42,624 bases of DNA from the NCBI GenBank assembly GCA_014904985.1, contig MU129257.1:1-42624 (forward strand), read 5' to 3'. Source of the stretch: Hydnum rufescens UP504 (lineage: Eukaryota; Basidiomycota; Agaricomycetes; Cantharellales; Hydnaceae). The notes under the pieces are model-generated. The model saw only the letters and a program-made list of their open reading frames with translations. It was not told the DNA's origin and searched no databases. Position 1 is the first letter of the stretch. The number at the start of each line of letters is the position of its first letter. Both the position numbers and the translations under genes were made by a program. Positions 31,301-40,396 of the stretch are shown one piece after another.

Positions 31301-33122
31301 AAAGAATGTTAGTATGAGTGTGAAAACCCAATTAAAAAGCGAAGCGTATGAAGATTTGATCGAGTTAGGAGAACGACGGTTGATGTATACAATGCGAAAG
31401 ATGAGCGAAAGACCGATAGACAGAGGGTTTATAGGACTGATATGTGTGGCGATGAGATTGAGCGAAGAGTGGGAAGATCTAGTGAAAGAAAATGATGTAA
31501 GCCCACCTCACAAGCACAAAAAACTAGATAAAGACGGGCCCACTCACTGGGAAGAGATCAAGACGTACTTAGAAATGCTGCCAGTCCCGTCCCACATAAA
31601 GAATTGGCGAGTGTTCGTTGCGATGACTTGAAGATATTTCTTGTACAAAGACATGTTGTGGTGAAGAAATAAAGACAAGCTCCCACAGAAAGTGATCCGA
31701 GACGAAAGAGAGAGGCTTAGATTGTGTGCTGCTGCACATGACGATTTGGGGCACCGAGGAAGAGACCTGACATTTAAAAAATTGGTTGACAGATTTTATT
31801 GGCTGAATATGTGGACACAAGTAGCGTGGTTCTGCCGAACTTGCCACGAATGCCAGCAGCGGTCAGCTAGTCATCCTAAGATTACTTTGAGTCCGACTTA
31901 CATACACACGATTCTCCGAAAATTTAATATGGACACAGTCCATATGCCGGTATCTAATGGATTCAAATATATTGTCGATCTTCGGGATGATCTGTTCGGG
32001 TGGCTAGAAGCCCGGATGCTGAGAAATGCTATATCAAAGAACATAGCCCGATTTTTGTTTGAAGAAGTTATGTGTCGCTTTGGGTGGATATTACAATTAA
32101 CTACGGACAATGGCGCAGAATTCGAAGGAATTGTACAAACAATGGCAGACATGTACAATGTTCCTATAGCACATGCCGTGCCTTACCACCCCGAAGCCAA
32201 CAGAATGATCGAATGCCACCACTGAACATGGATAGGATCTTTATTCATTGCATGCAAGGGAAATCCGAGTCACTGGTCTAGGTATTTTCACGTGTGCATG
32301 TGGGCAGATCGAGTCATGGTCAAACGGACCACCAGCTATACTCCCTATTATCTATTGTATGGTAAGCATCATTTGTTTCCATTCGATATTACCAATGCGT
32401 CATGGTATACCTTGAATTGGCATTCAATTAAATCGATGGAAGAATTATTGGCAACCTGGGCAATTCAATTAGCACATAGGGATGACAACATTAAGGAGGC
32501 ATCTGCGACATTATTACAGGCATGAATCCGAAGTGCTCAAGAATATGCAAGATGACATGAACACATGTTAGTTGAAGGAAATTACAAACCAGGAACCATG
32601 GTATTGGTATACAACTCTGCATTAGTCATGCAGCATGGACGAAAAGGGGAAATTAGATGGATGGGACCCTACTGTGTACGAAAACAAAATACCTGAGGTT
32701 CTTACGAGCTCAGTGAATTGGATGGGACTCCAATTAGTACGGTGTTTGCAGGGAATCGTTTAAAGAAATATCATTCCCACAATCACATTCCTAAGGCAGA
32801 AAATACCAAATATGGAAGTGACACCTCAAGTAATGCGGATTCTCTTGAAGCACAAACCGGTGCTGCTGTGGCTATGTTTTCCAACGCTATATATGAAGAC
32901 GATATTCCTAGGGATTATGAATACATGGATAGACCTCCCATCTTGTTCAGACCGATAAATCAATTGTGATCTTACATGTGGCCACCTCCAAAAGCCACAG
33001 ACATGTGGGCTTATTGGGAAGACAAGTACATCAAGTGGAAACGGTGGAATTTACAGATTACTATAGGCTTAGTCATGCTAGAGAAGCAGGATCCACTGCT
33101 ATGCCCAGTGAATCTGCCTTAA
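28313..33122 (+). pseudogene. pol: gypsy Pol of element 2, interrupted
   Basis: RT is intact from 28313 to the solo LTR at 29825 (AVAKPKGGFRIVHDL, LPQGYTNSM, FVDDVAGKG). RNase H resumes at 30783 and is read from 30819 (TLAVDSSVIAVGW, VEVDAKFL). Removing the 953-bp LTR and one CCAAT copy rejoins the frame. Integrase (HDDLGHRGRD, CRTCHEC, DTVHMPVSNGF, TTDNGAEF, RMIECHH) is read through TGA stops at 31629, 31662, 32223, 32523, 32553, 32694 and 32967, most of which align with Arg in element 1. Compared with element 1, the Glu of the catalytic triad is kept. The C-terminus has YMWPPPKATDMWAYW and ends near 33122. This copy cannot make enzyme. Confidence 0.88.
29825..30777 (-). repeat. solo LTR in RNase H (953 bp)
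   Basis: Bounded by TGTAGAA and TTCTACA, a perfect 7-bp inverted repeat, and flanked by CCAAT at 29820-29824 and 30778-30782. Orientation is probably minus, because on that strand GGTATAAATATCCC lies about 230 bases from the start and the end reads CTCTTCTACA, like the other LTRs here. Confidence 0.9.
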
Positions 33123-33613
33123 ATGGATGTTTTCATTCCCCAAACCACATCTCACTTTTTTTTCTCACTTTTTTCGTTTTCTTTGCCCTAGGATTTATCT
33201 CAGATAAAGCCCACAACCACGGTCCTACCATAAAGCCCCACTTTTCCAATTTGAAAAGACCTCAGAGCCAGACGTTAACCACAAGGATTTGGCAATCACC
33301 AAAAACTATGACTAAAATTGCTACTACATCCAAGATGCAATCAAAAACTCCACCTTCACTGCCTGCTTTCCTTCTTCCCACCGATTCCTTCTCCAATCAC
33401 AAAAACTGACTTTCTTGGATAATGGCATCTGACCCTGTCAAAAAATCTTCCCACGACATGACCACAAGAAAGCTATGATACAAACAAGTCATAATCTTTG
33501 CAGGACCTGCAGGATCTGCTAGCAATCCCATAAGTAAGCAACAAACAACGAGTATAAAGAAGAACTGAAAACAGGGAACGATAGACGTTGACGAAATCAA
33601 CAATGAAAAATCA
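33123..33613 (+). promoter_or_regulatory. pol-ORF3 spacer of element 2 with TATA box
   Basis: No gene. TATAAA at 33553-33558 lies 56 bases before the ORF3 ATG. This mirrors the spacer of element 1 (4106-4695). Confidence 0.45.
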
Positions 33614-34616
33614 ATGGTCCTTTCTTCTTCCTCATCGACTCTAATCCCAATGAATCCTCTTCCACTTCTTCCTCTCCACGAGCTGGTCACAGTAGTCCCT
33701 CAAACTCCTTCACCAGAACAATCAAGTGTTCGAACTTCGGTGTCTCTTGGAGATCCAATCCCAAACCTGCGCACTCTCGCCGAACAGATTAAGAAGTTTA
33801 ATATTACAGTAAAATACTTAGAAAACTTCTATTATGAAAACAAGCTAACATTGCAGAACAAGGAAACTGTGCAAAAACTCAAAGCCTCCATCGAAACTCG
33901 ACCTCCTGATGACGCGAATTCTCATAGTATGGATTCCAAACCAACATCCTTACAATTGAACAAGACGTCCACCCCAATGGACACTTGCGACACCGAGTCG
34001 CCCATTCGACTCAAAATACCTGAATGCTTTTACTTGCACAAGCATCATTCTCACATCGCAGGATCAAAGAAAACCCAACGATATGGTCAAACATCATACA
34101 AGGTGTATCTTGATTGCAAAAGAGCCAAGCAACTCGAGAAAATCTGCACCAAATATTACAAGAAGCAAGAAAATGATCTGAAAAGCATTGCCGACACTAC
34201 CTCACGACTCGTGCAGCTTATGCAGGCACGGGAAGGCCACGTCGGTCAACTGGCTCAACTCGGCACTACTCTCGTTCACACCAATAACATCCTTCTTGAT
34301 CACATCACCCATTTCGATAACCTCAGCGAGAAAATCAATGCTCGTAATGAAGAATCTATCTGTCTATACAGTTATGCACTTGTGAGCAGCCAATGGATTG
34401 AATTAACACAGAGTGACAAGTTTTCCTGCATCTTTTCTCTCGCCGCGGACATAGTCAGACAAGAAGAAGAACTATACGCCCCGATTTATGCTTTCTGTCT
34501 CCATCGTCATTTTGCCAGGTGCCTTACTAACCTCTTAGACATTTTTGCAGATGGAAGTCATTTCATGTCCCCTCTCGAGTGCCAGCCTTACGCAATTGAG
34601 AAATATACCTGCACGG

Positions 34617-36306
34617 TGTGGAAGATAAAAACATCCAGTATCAGAAAATGCGAAATTACACAACTTCCAGCCATTGGACGATCACATGACCGATTATGAG
34701 ATTAATTACAGCTATGCGCAGAAACCAAAATCATTTTATAACTCCGTCAGTTTTGATTGGAGAGGTACGCCCATATAACGCTTAGAAAGCTACGATTCAC
34801 ACCTTTCGAACGGTACCAAACAAAAGTTGAACGGACCAAAACTGCACTCTCCAGGCCAATTTTACTATTAAAATCCAGGATTTCCAGTAAAAAACAAATA
34901 CCTCCATCAGTTTGCATTCAATCCTCTCGGAACAATTGCTTCTAGAAAGATATAAAAAATCCGCATCCAACGGTACTAAGCACGCGAAGAACAGATCGAA
35001 ATTGAACTCTACAGAATGATATTACTATCAGAATCAACACCCATCAGTAAAAAAACGAATTTCTCTGTCAGTTCGCATCCGATCTGCTCGGAACCACCGC
35101 TCCCAGAAAGCTGTTAAAATTTCGCATCGAATGGTACCAAGCATGCCTATTACAGATGCAAACTGCTGTCTCTGCATTGAATCCCACACCATGCACTTGT
35201 TCCTTTTATTAACCAGTAACAAAAAAAAACACCTTAACCACTGGACTATGCTCAGATTAATCTCCAGAACCCAGAGATGTCCCTTAATTTCGCTTCCTAT
35301 GAGCCCCAAAACACATCACAAGACCAGTGACATCATGCTCCAACCACTCCACAAGCTCAGCAAATTAGTGACATCATTCCCTTTATGAATCCTTTTGTTC
35401 TCTTTATGAATGACATCACTATGACTTCACTATGACATCACACTCTATGGATGACTCAGCTATGACTGCATTATGACATCATTTCTTTATTACTCTTTTG
35501 TTCTACTCCACTATGACTCCCCCATGACATCACTATGATCTCATAGCTTTATTACTCTTTTGTTGTTGCTCCATGCACAGCCACCTTCAGATGGGTATAT
35601 AAGCTAGCAGATTTTCTTGTTCCCCCCCATCTCCTCACTCTGGAAATCAACCACTGTCAACTACTGTCTACCATTCTGCTTAATATCTAAAGAACTATCT
35701 ATCTAAAGCCATCTGGAGCTAAGTCATCTTCAAGGTTGTTGAGACCAAGCTACTGGAAGCCATCTACGTGAAATACTGAAACCAAGGATAGTTGCAGAAC
35801 CTAAGGTTAGAGTTGCTGGACATCCAAGGAAAAGGTAAGCATAAAGAAATACGAGTCAGGAAAGAAGATTGAAGCATACTAACCAAACTAACCAAGCACT
35901 GACCATTCTATAGCCCACATATATCCGCATTTTGACTAGGAGGACGTAAACAAGGACACACAAATATCAGTAAACAGACAAACACAACACAAACATGTAT
36001 AAGCCTTTCCATAAGCACCCCAGACGTATAAGCCTTCCTATAAGCATCCTCCACATATAAGCCTTTCTATAAGCATTCCATATGACGTATAAGCCTTCCT
36101 ATAAGCATCTACAATATATCATTGACTATTGCTAGTCCATATCACATTCCATTCTCCAATAAACACATACATATCTTGGAGAGAGTGATCAACCATTGAA
36201 GTGAACCAACCCATTTGAATAAACAGAAACACAGTCTCCTATCTACACACTGGCTGAACCAGATTTTGATTTGACAGTCATCGGAGCTCCCAACCCTTCT
36301 TCTATA
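34617..36306 (+). repeat. solo LTR in ORF3 (1690 bp)
   Basis: It starts TGTGGAAGATAAAAAC and ends CTTCTTCTATA, like the element 1 LTR. It is flanked by ACGG (34613-34616) and ATGG (36307-36310), a 4-bp target duplication with one C-to-T change. TATATAAG is at 35596-35603. An intron-like segment lies at 35835-35939. A unit of about 28-32 bases (CATATAAGCCTTTCTATAAG) is repeated four times at about 35996-36110. Confidence 0.88.
35328..35532 (+). promoter_or_regulatory. array of TGACATCA sites in solo LTR U3
   Basis: TGACATCA occurs at 35328, 35369, 35411, 35433, 35474 and 35525, with TGACTCA at 35452, all within 270 bases of the TATA box at 35596. TGACATCA differs from the CRE TGACGTCA by one CpG transition. 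The equivalent part of the element 1 LTR has TGACTCA instead. Confidence 0.55.
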
Positions 36307-36492
36307 ATGGTTCAAGAAATTCAGACCAAACTGCACAATAAAGAATGGGCTCTGCTTAAGCTGGACCCACATCCATTCGAGCTCACAGATATCTCAGGTC
36401 GTAACCCTATCTTGCCGCCTATTTCACCTATGCAGGAAGAAGAAGAAGAAGATGACATGATAGAAGTCGAGAATGAAGTCGAAGAATGGTAA

Positions 36493-37076
36493 CGTTGTAA
36501 CACTTTATCCATGCGCACAAAAGCACAAAACCTTACACACTGGTATAGGGAAGATACGTGTCCCTAAATATGACTTTCATACTGCCCACTCTGCGACCTC
36601 AAGAATACATTTCTTGATGATCATTTCATTCTCCCTTCCCTGATCCCCTCCCAACCATCTCCAAGTCTGACTCACGAATCATCATCTCTAGTTTTTTTTT
36701 CTTTTCTTTCTTCCGAGTGAATACACTCAAGTTCTTGTACAACAGCCATCTGTTGATTCACCACCGCCTTACAGGCAATCTCTTCAACCTGTCTGTCTCA
36801 ACCATCTTTTCTTTTTTTCTCTTTTCTTTCTTCCAAGTGAATACACTCACGTAAATGTACAATAAACCCGACATTCAACACATCGAACATGTCGTCTGCA
36901 CCTTCAAAAAAAAAGAGAAAGAGGAGGGAAATATGAACAAAAGCAAGTGAGGAATAGGAACTGTTGAACTAAGAGATATCTGAAAGAACAAAGGAAAACA
37001 GGAAGAACTCCGACAATAAATCTAGGCCGACGAAAGCAGAGGTCAGGAATTCTGACAGCCCAATTGAAATTCCACA
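36493..37076 (+). other. ORF3-ORF4 spacer of element 2
   Basis: No gene. A T/C-rich block ending TTCTTTCTTCCRAGTGAATACACTCA is present twice, near 36690-36750 and 36810-36870. The second is followed by GTACAATAAA, a plausible polyadenylation site for ORF3. Confidence 0.5.
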
Positions 37077-37086
37077 TATATAAAAG
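37077..37086 (+). promoter_or_regulatory. TATA box before ORF4 of element 2
   Basis: TATATAAAAG lies about 65 bases before a GTAAGA donor at 37142. A 55-bp intron (37142-37196, ending CCAG) would put the ATG at 37197 at the start of the next exon. Confidence 0.55.
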
Positions 37087-37196
37087 ACTAGACACTTCTA
37101 AAAATCCACTCTCATCCTTATACTCGGTATCACTCACACAAGTAAGAGTTTTGACTTAAAAAGCTTTCAGTCATCTAAAAAGAAGTTTAAAACCAG

Positions 37197-37511
37197 ATGG
37201 ACGAGGATATCCAAGTCATAACCACCAACCCGAGTGTTGAACAATGAATGCGAGCGAGTGTCGTCATAACTAGTCCAGCTTTACCACTATTGTACTTGCG
37301 AAAAGGCGAACATGGATATTTTTGTCCAAACTTTCAGGCGAATCCTCTCCATTTCACCTATGCACTGCTCACAAATTACGATTGCACCATTATCGAACAA
37401 AACGAGATGGTCTTTAAAGTCAGGGTGGAATTGGAACTTGACCTATATGGGGAAATTCCTTTAGGCAATTGCTTCATCCCTGTATTTGTGCATGATTTGT
37501 CCGACTTCTAA
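37197..37511 (+). pseudogene. ORF4 of element 2, one TGA
   Basis: From ATG 37197 (MDEDIQVITTNPSVEQ) the frame has one TGA at 37245-37247, then is open to 37511; 104 residues in all. It contains LRKGEHGYFCPNF, VFKVRVELELDLYGEI and ends PVFVHDLSDF. It matches the two ORF4 copies of element 1 along its length, with the same stop position. If the TGA was CGA the protein was complete; a shorter product could start at ATG 37248. Function unknown. Confidence 0.65.
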
Positions 37512-37673
37512 AAATGGAGATTTGAATATGGATCAATCTAAACCACAAAAGGAAAAAGAGGACAAATTTAATTTGAAGAAATCTGGACATAAGGCTATAT
37601 CAAGCCAGGATGATCTGAAGGAAGGGAATAAAAAGAACAATGGTACTAGGAGCAAAAATCAAAAGTGTTTGCC
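37512..37673 (+). other. ORF4-ORF5 spacer
   Basis: No gene. A possible TATA-like AATAAAAAG lies near 37627, ahead of the first ORF5 copy. The last bases, AATCAAAAGTGTTTGCC, match element 1 just before its ORF5 start. Confidence 0.4.
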
Positions 37674-38030
37674 ATGCCTCAAGTTTTTCACATTCCCTTT
37701 GACTATCAAAGATTCGTTCCATACCCACAACCACTCATGACGATAACACATGTATATCGATGAACCTCGGCATCAATTGAGCATTTTCAAAATCCAGAAG
37801 GAGCAATGGGCGAAATGGTTGGATTTGTGCCGACAGGCTACAAGACCATAATGCAAGCATGGATTATTCGAATTGAAGGGTCTATGGCGATACTTGATGT
37901 GCAGGTACCAGATTGTCACAGAAATGTGGACCTTGCCAATGGTGGGATCATCGATGGTGATATATTTGCGTTCAATATTCCAAATCGTTGTTCATCAGCA
38001 TGGTTTCAATCACCTGTCTTCCCTGTTTGA
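37674..38030 (+). pseudogene. ORF5 first copy in element 2
   Basis: From ATG 37674 (MPQVFHIPFDYQRFVPYPQP) to TGA 38030 there are 119 codons with one internal TGA near 37759. The second half reads GEMVGFVPTGY, IIRIEGSMAILDVQVPD. Its length matches the second copy (120 codons), and the start resembles MPLELHTIIYRQFDYLYPEP in element 1. I treat it as a diverged tandem paralogue; the second half is only weakly similar. Confidence 0.45.
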
Positions 38031-38266
38031 GTACCAGAGAACGAATTGGGAGTACGTCACAGGTAAAGAAGTCTTCATCAAACGAATAGCACTCTTGCTT
38101 ATGAAGCTTATCTCAGAGAACTAAACAAATGAAGAGGGATATGGGGTTCAGTTAATTAGTTTCCAATATGGCGGAATCAATAAAAGCGCAAAAAGAAGTC
38201 GAAGTTCAAATAAGCTGTCACAGGAGATAAGAGAAACAAGAATGGGTATAAAGGCAGATTGAACTC

Positions 38267-38662
38267 ATGCCTTCATCAATTGAAAGTGATCAGGTCATCT
38301 CCATGCCTCTCCAAGTTACCCGTCTACTTTACTGAGCATTTGATTATTGTGGTCCAGAACCATTTCGTCTTTTGTGGCCCTTGGCATCCATTCGATATCG
38401 CCCAACTCCTCACATGTGTTATGAAGGAATACTCATATCAAAAGAAATAAAATGGATGATTTACAACATACCTACACTGCAGAGCTATGTCCCCTATCGC
38501 CATTGAGACATCGAAATTGAGTTCATTGTGCTATTGCAAGTAGCAGAGAATGACATTGTACCTCTGCGGACCTTTGCCACAAGTCGCTTGTACCTAGCAA
38601 TCACAGACGGATTACAGGGTAAGCCTAATAAAAGGGATGATAGGAGTATAAATGAATGCTGA
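38267..38662 (+). pseudogene. ORF5 second copy in element 2
   Basis: The frame has two ATGs, 38267 and 38303. The second gives MPLQVTRLLY and fits the family start, and lies about 55 bases after a TATAAAG at 38248. It is open to 38662 apart from two TGA codons, in LLY-stop-AFDY (element 1 has YRQFDY) and RH-stop-DIEIEF. The second half, EIEFIVLLQVAEN, VPLRTFAT, matches EIKFVLLLRVPEN, VPRRTFST in element 1. That agreement over both halves is the main support for ORF5. Unknown function. Confidence 0.6.
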
Positions 38663-38768
38663 CATAAAAGGAAATAAGCCTTTTATCCAACTATCAGCGA
38701 TCTTATATGGAGAGGACAAGGGCTGTCAGTAGAGAACCTTTCGTGGTGGATAGAGGGATGGAAATGGT

Positions 38769-39447
38769 TGTCAGGGCCACGCTGCGACGAGAGCACCAAA
38801 CAACTATAAACACGGATAAGTCTGACTAGGTCCGGCGTAAGTCCGGCTTAGTCCGAAGGAATCCGGGCAAGGCTGAGATAAAGAGAACGGAGGAAGATAG
38901 AAGAGAGTTCCAGCAGCCCGGAAGGGTCTAGGCGGAAAGGAGCACGACGGTCCTTAAGCTCGTGGAGTTAGCTGGAACACACTCGGAACTGTAGTCCGGA
39001 GTAACAGCGGAAATCCTGAGATTATGTAATACGAATACGGAATACATGAAGGCTGACCTGTAGTCCGGAGTAACAGCGGAAATCCTGAGAGACCAAAGCT
39101 GGGGTCTCTGGACTTCGCTCTCGGACTACTTATACATGATGACTATACTACAGGGGAGTGATCGCTAAACTGGAGGTGGTTACAAGGGGGACAGGAACAG
39201 GAACAGGAACAGGAACTCGGCCAGGGGGTGAACCGGAAGCAATGGGAAATGAAAGGGAAATGAAAAGGAAATGAAATCAAGATAGGGTTGGACCGGAGTC
39301 AAACCGGAATCAAGCCGGAAGCAAAGTGGACTTGGGCGAGGGAAATAAGTGGAGAACCGGACTGGAGGTGGGCAGACGAGGACCGGAGTAGACCGGAGTA
39401 GACCGGAGTTGACCGGAGTAGACCGGAGTTGGGGGCGAACCCTGACA
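38769..39447 (+). repeat. solo LTR before the 3' LTR (679 bp)
   Basis: Bounded by TGTCAGGG and CCCTGACA, a perfect 8-bp inverted repeat, with target duplication ATGGT at 38764-38768 and 39448-39452. The uninterrupted site is seen in element 1 near 8983. It contains a 33-bp direct repeat (CTGTAGTCCGGAGTAACAGC) near 38990 and 39058, and about five units of GACCGGAGTW at 39381-39430. This is a different LTR family from the others. Strand is assumed. Confidence 0.9.
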
Positions 39448-39539
39448 ATGGTGGTATTTCAGTTGGGTGAGCAGGAGGAATTTGCATGCCATGATGTAGG
39501 AAGATTGCAAGGGACTGCAATCAAAAAGTGTTCGCCACC

Positions 39540-40396
39540 TGTAGAAGAGAAAATGTTCTGGTCTCAAAAACCCCTTGGTTTAGCCCCTTCAAGAAAATCT
39601 GCGTCTTACCAGCATTGAACTCTGGAAAAGAAGTATAACCACTTATACTAAGGAAGTCTGCATTTTGGCACATGACTTAAAGGCAGGTGATCTAGCAAAG
39701 GGTTAGTAAGGAGGGAGATGAGTAAGACAATTGGTAAGGCAATTAGTGACCATGACTAAAGGGTGAGTAAGAGGATTAGTAAGTGGATGAGTCATGTGGA
39801 GGGTTCAGAGAGGTATAAAGAGAGGGGGGATTTAGTGCAGGAGGGGCATCTGAAGAGGAGTCCCCTCCAAGGATCAAAGTGCCCTGAGGATCATTGTACC
39901 CTAGTATCCAAGTACCCATTAGTAGAGAGAATAATAGTATCTCGAACAAGGAGAAGAGTATAAAAGGGAATAAGAGAATCAGAGTGTGTCAGTATTGCTT
40001 AGTTGTGTGAAGAATAGTGGATAGTTGTAGAACCCTCAGAGTAGGAGTTGCTAGACATCCATTCTTGAAGTCATGTGTTTGAATCTCAAGTCTTGCAGTT
40101 GTGTCTTGAAGTGTCTTGGAAGTGTCTCAAAGATCTTGTGTTCAAATCTTGGTGTCTTGCTATCCGCATTTTGGAGTGTCTGAAGGTCCTGTGTTCAAAT
40201 CTTGTGCTAAGCATCTATCTTGGAGTCTTGCATTCGAGTCCTAAAGTCAAACCAACAACAAAACTAGTACAAAACAACAGTTGAGTGGCACATAACCCAT
40301 CAAAACTGATCTGTCCTCATCTAACACATTCTAAACAAACACCTTATAACATTTTAGCTGATCAAAACAAATAAAGCCCATTAGGTCTCTTCCATA
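39540..40396 (+). repeat. 3' LTR of element 2 (about 857 bp)
   Basis: It starts TGTAGAAGAGAAAATG, directly after a 30-bp block shared with element 1 before its LTR. TGAGTCA is at 39788-39794 and TATAAAAG at 39959-39966. The leader shares GATAGTTG, GTTGCTRGACATCCA and TATCCGCATTTTG with the two other LTRs. The end at CTCTTCCATA (40396) is inferred from the similar ends of the other LTRs and is not certain. Confidence 0.65.

Larger units (their letters stand above)
33614..36492 (+). pseudogene. ORF3 of element 2, split by a solo LTR
   Basis: The gene runs 33614-34616, is interrupted by the LTR 34617-36306, and ends 36311-36492. The N-terminal part is shorter than in element 1. A segment PECFYLHKHH, then GSKKTQRYGQTSYKVY precedes a charged helical region (KQLEKICTKYYKKQENDLK) and the conserved module QSDKFSCIF, SLAADIVRQ, AFCLHRH. 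After the LTR come EIQTKLHNKEW, PHPFELTDI and an acidic tail (EEEEEDDMIEVENEVEEW). Removing the LTR and one ACGG/ATGG copy gives a frame-consistent join that aligns residue for residue, without gaps, with element 1 across this point (KYT/YYT to KEW/NEW). The protein family is unknown. Confidence 0.8.
26097..40396 (+). mobile_element. Ty3/gypsy element 2, 5'-truncated with three nested solo LTRs
   Basis: This plus-strand element runs gag fragment (26117), protease (26723), RT (28313), RNase H (30819), integrase (31692), ORF3 (33614), ORF4 (37197), two ORF5 copies (37674 and 38303) and 3' LTR (39540-40396). It has the same gene order as element 1 after pol. Three solo LTRs have entered it, each with a short target duplication: 29825-30777 in RNase H, 34617-36306 in ORF3, and 38769-39447 before the 3' LTR. 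Many TGA stops mark the integrase half. The nested insertions and stops make it the older of the two copies. The 5' LTR and the N-terminal gag are missing. Confidence 0.85.

Noticed and set aside
36271..36492. Stand-alone small acidic gene
   Set aside because: It is the displaced C-terminus of ORF3 of element 2; the upstream codons belong to the LTR.
39349..39618. Open frame with DRSRPELTG repeats as a gene
   Set aside because: It arises from the 10-bp GACCGGAGTW repeat inside a solo LTR and crosses the LTR boundary.
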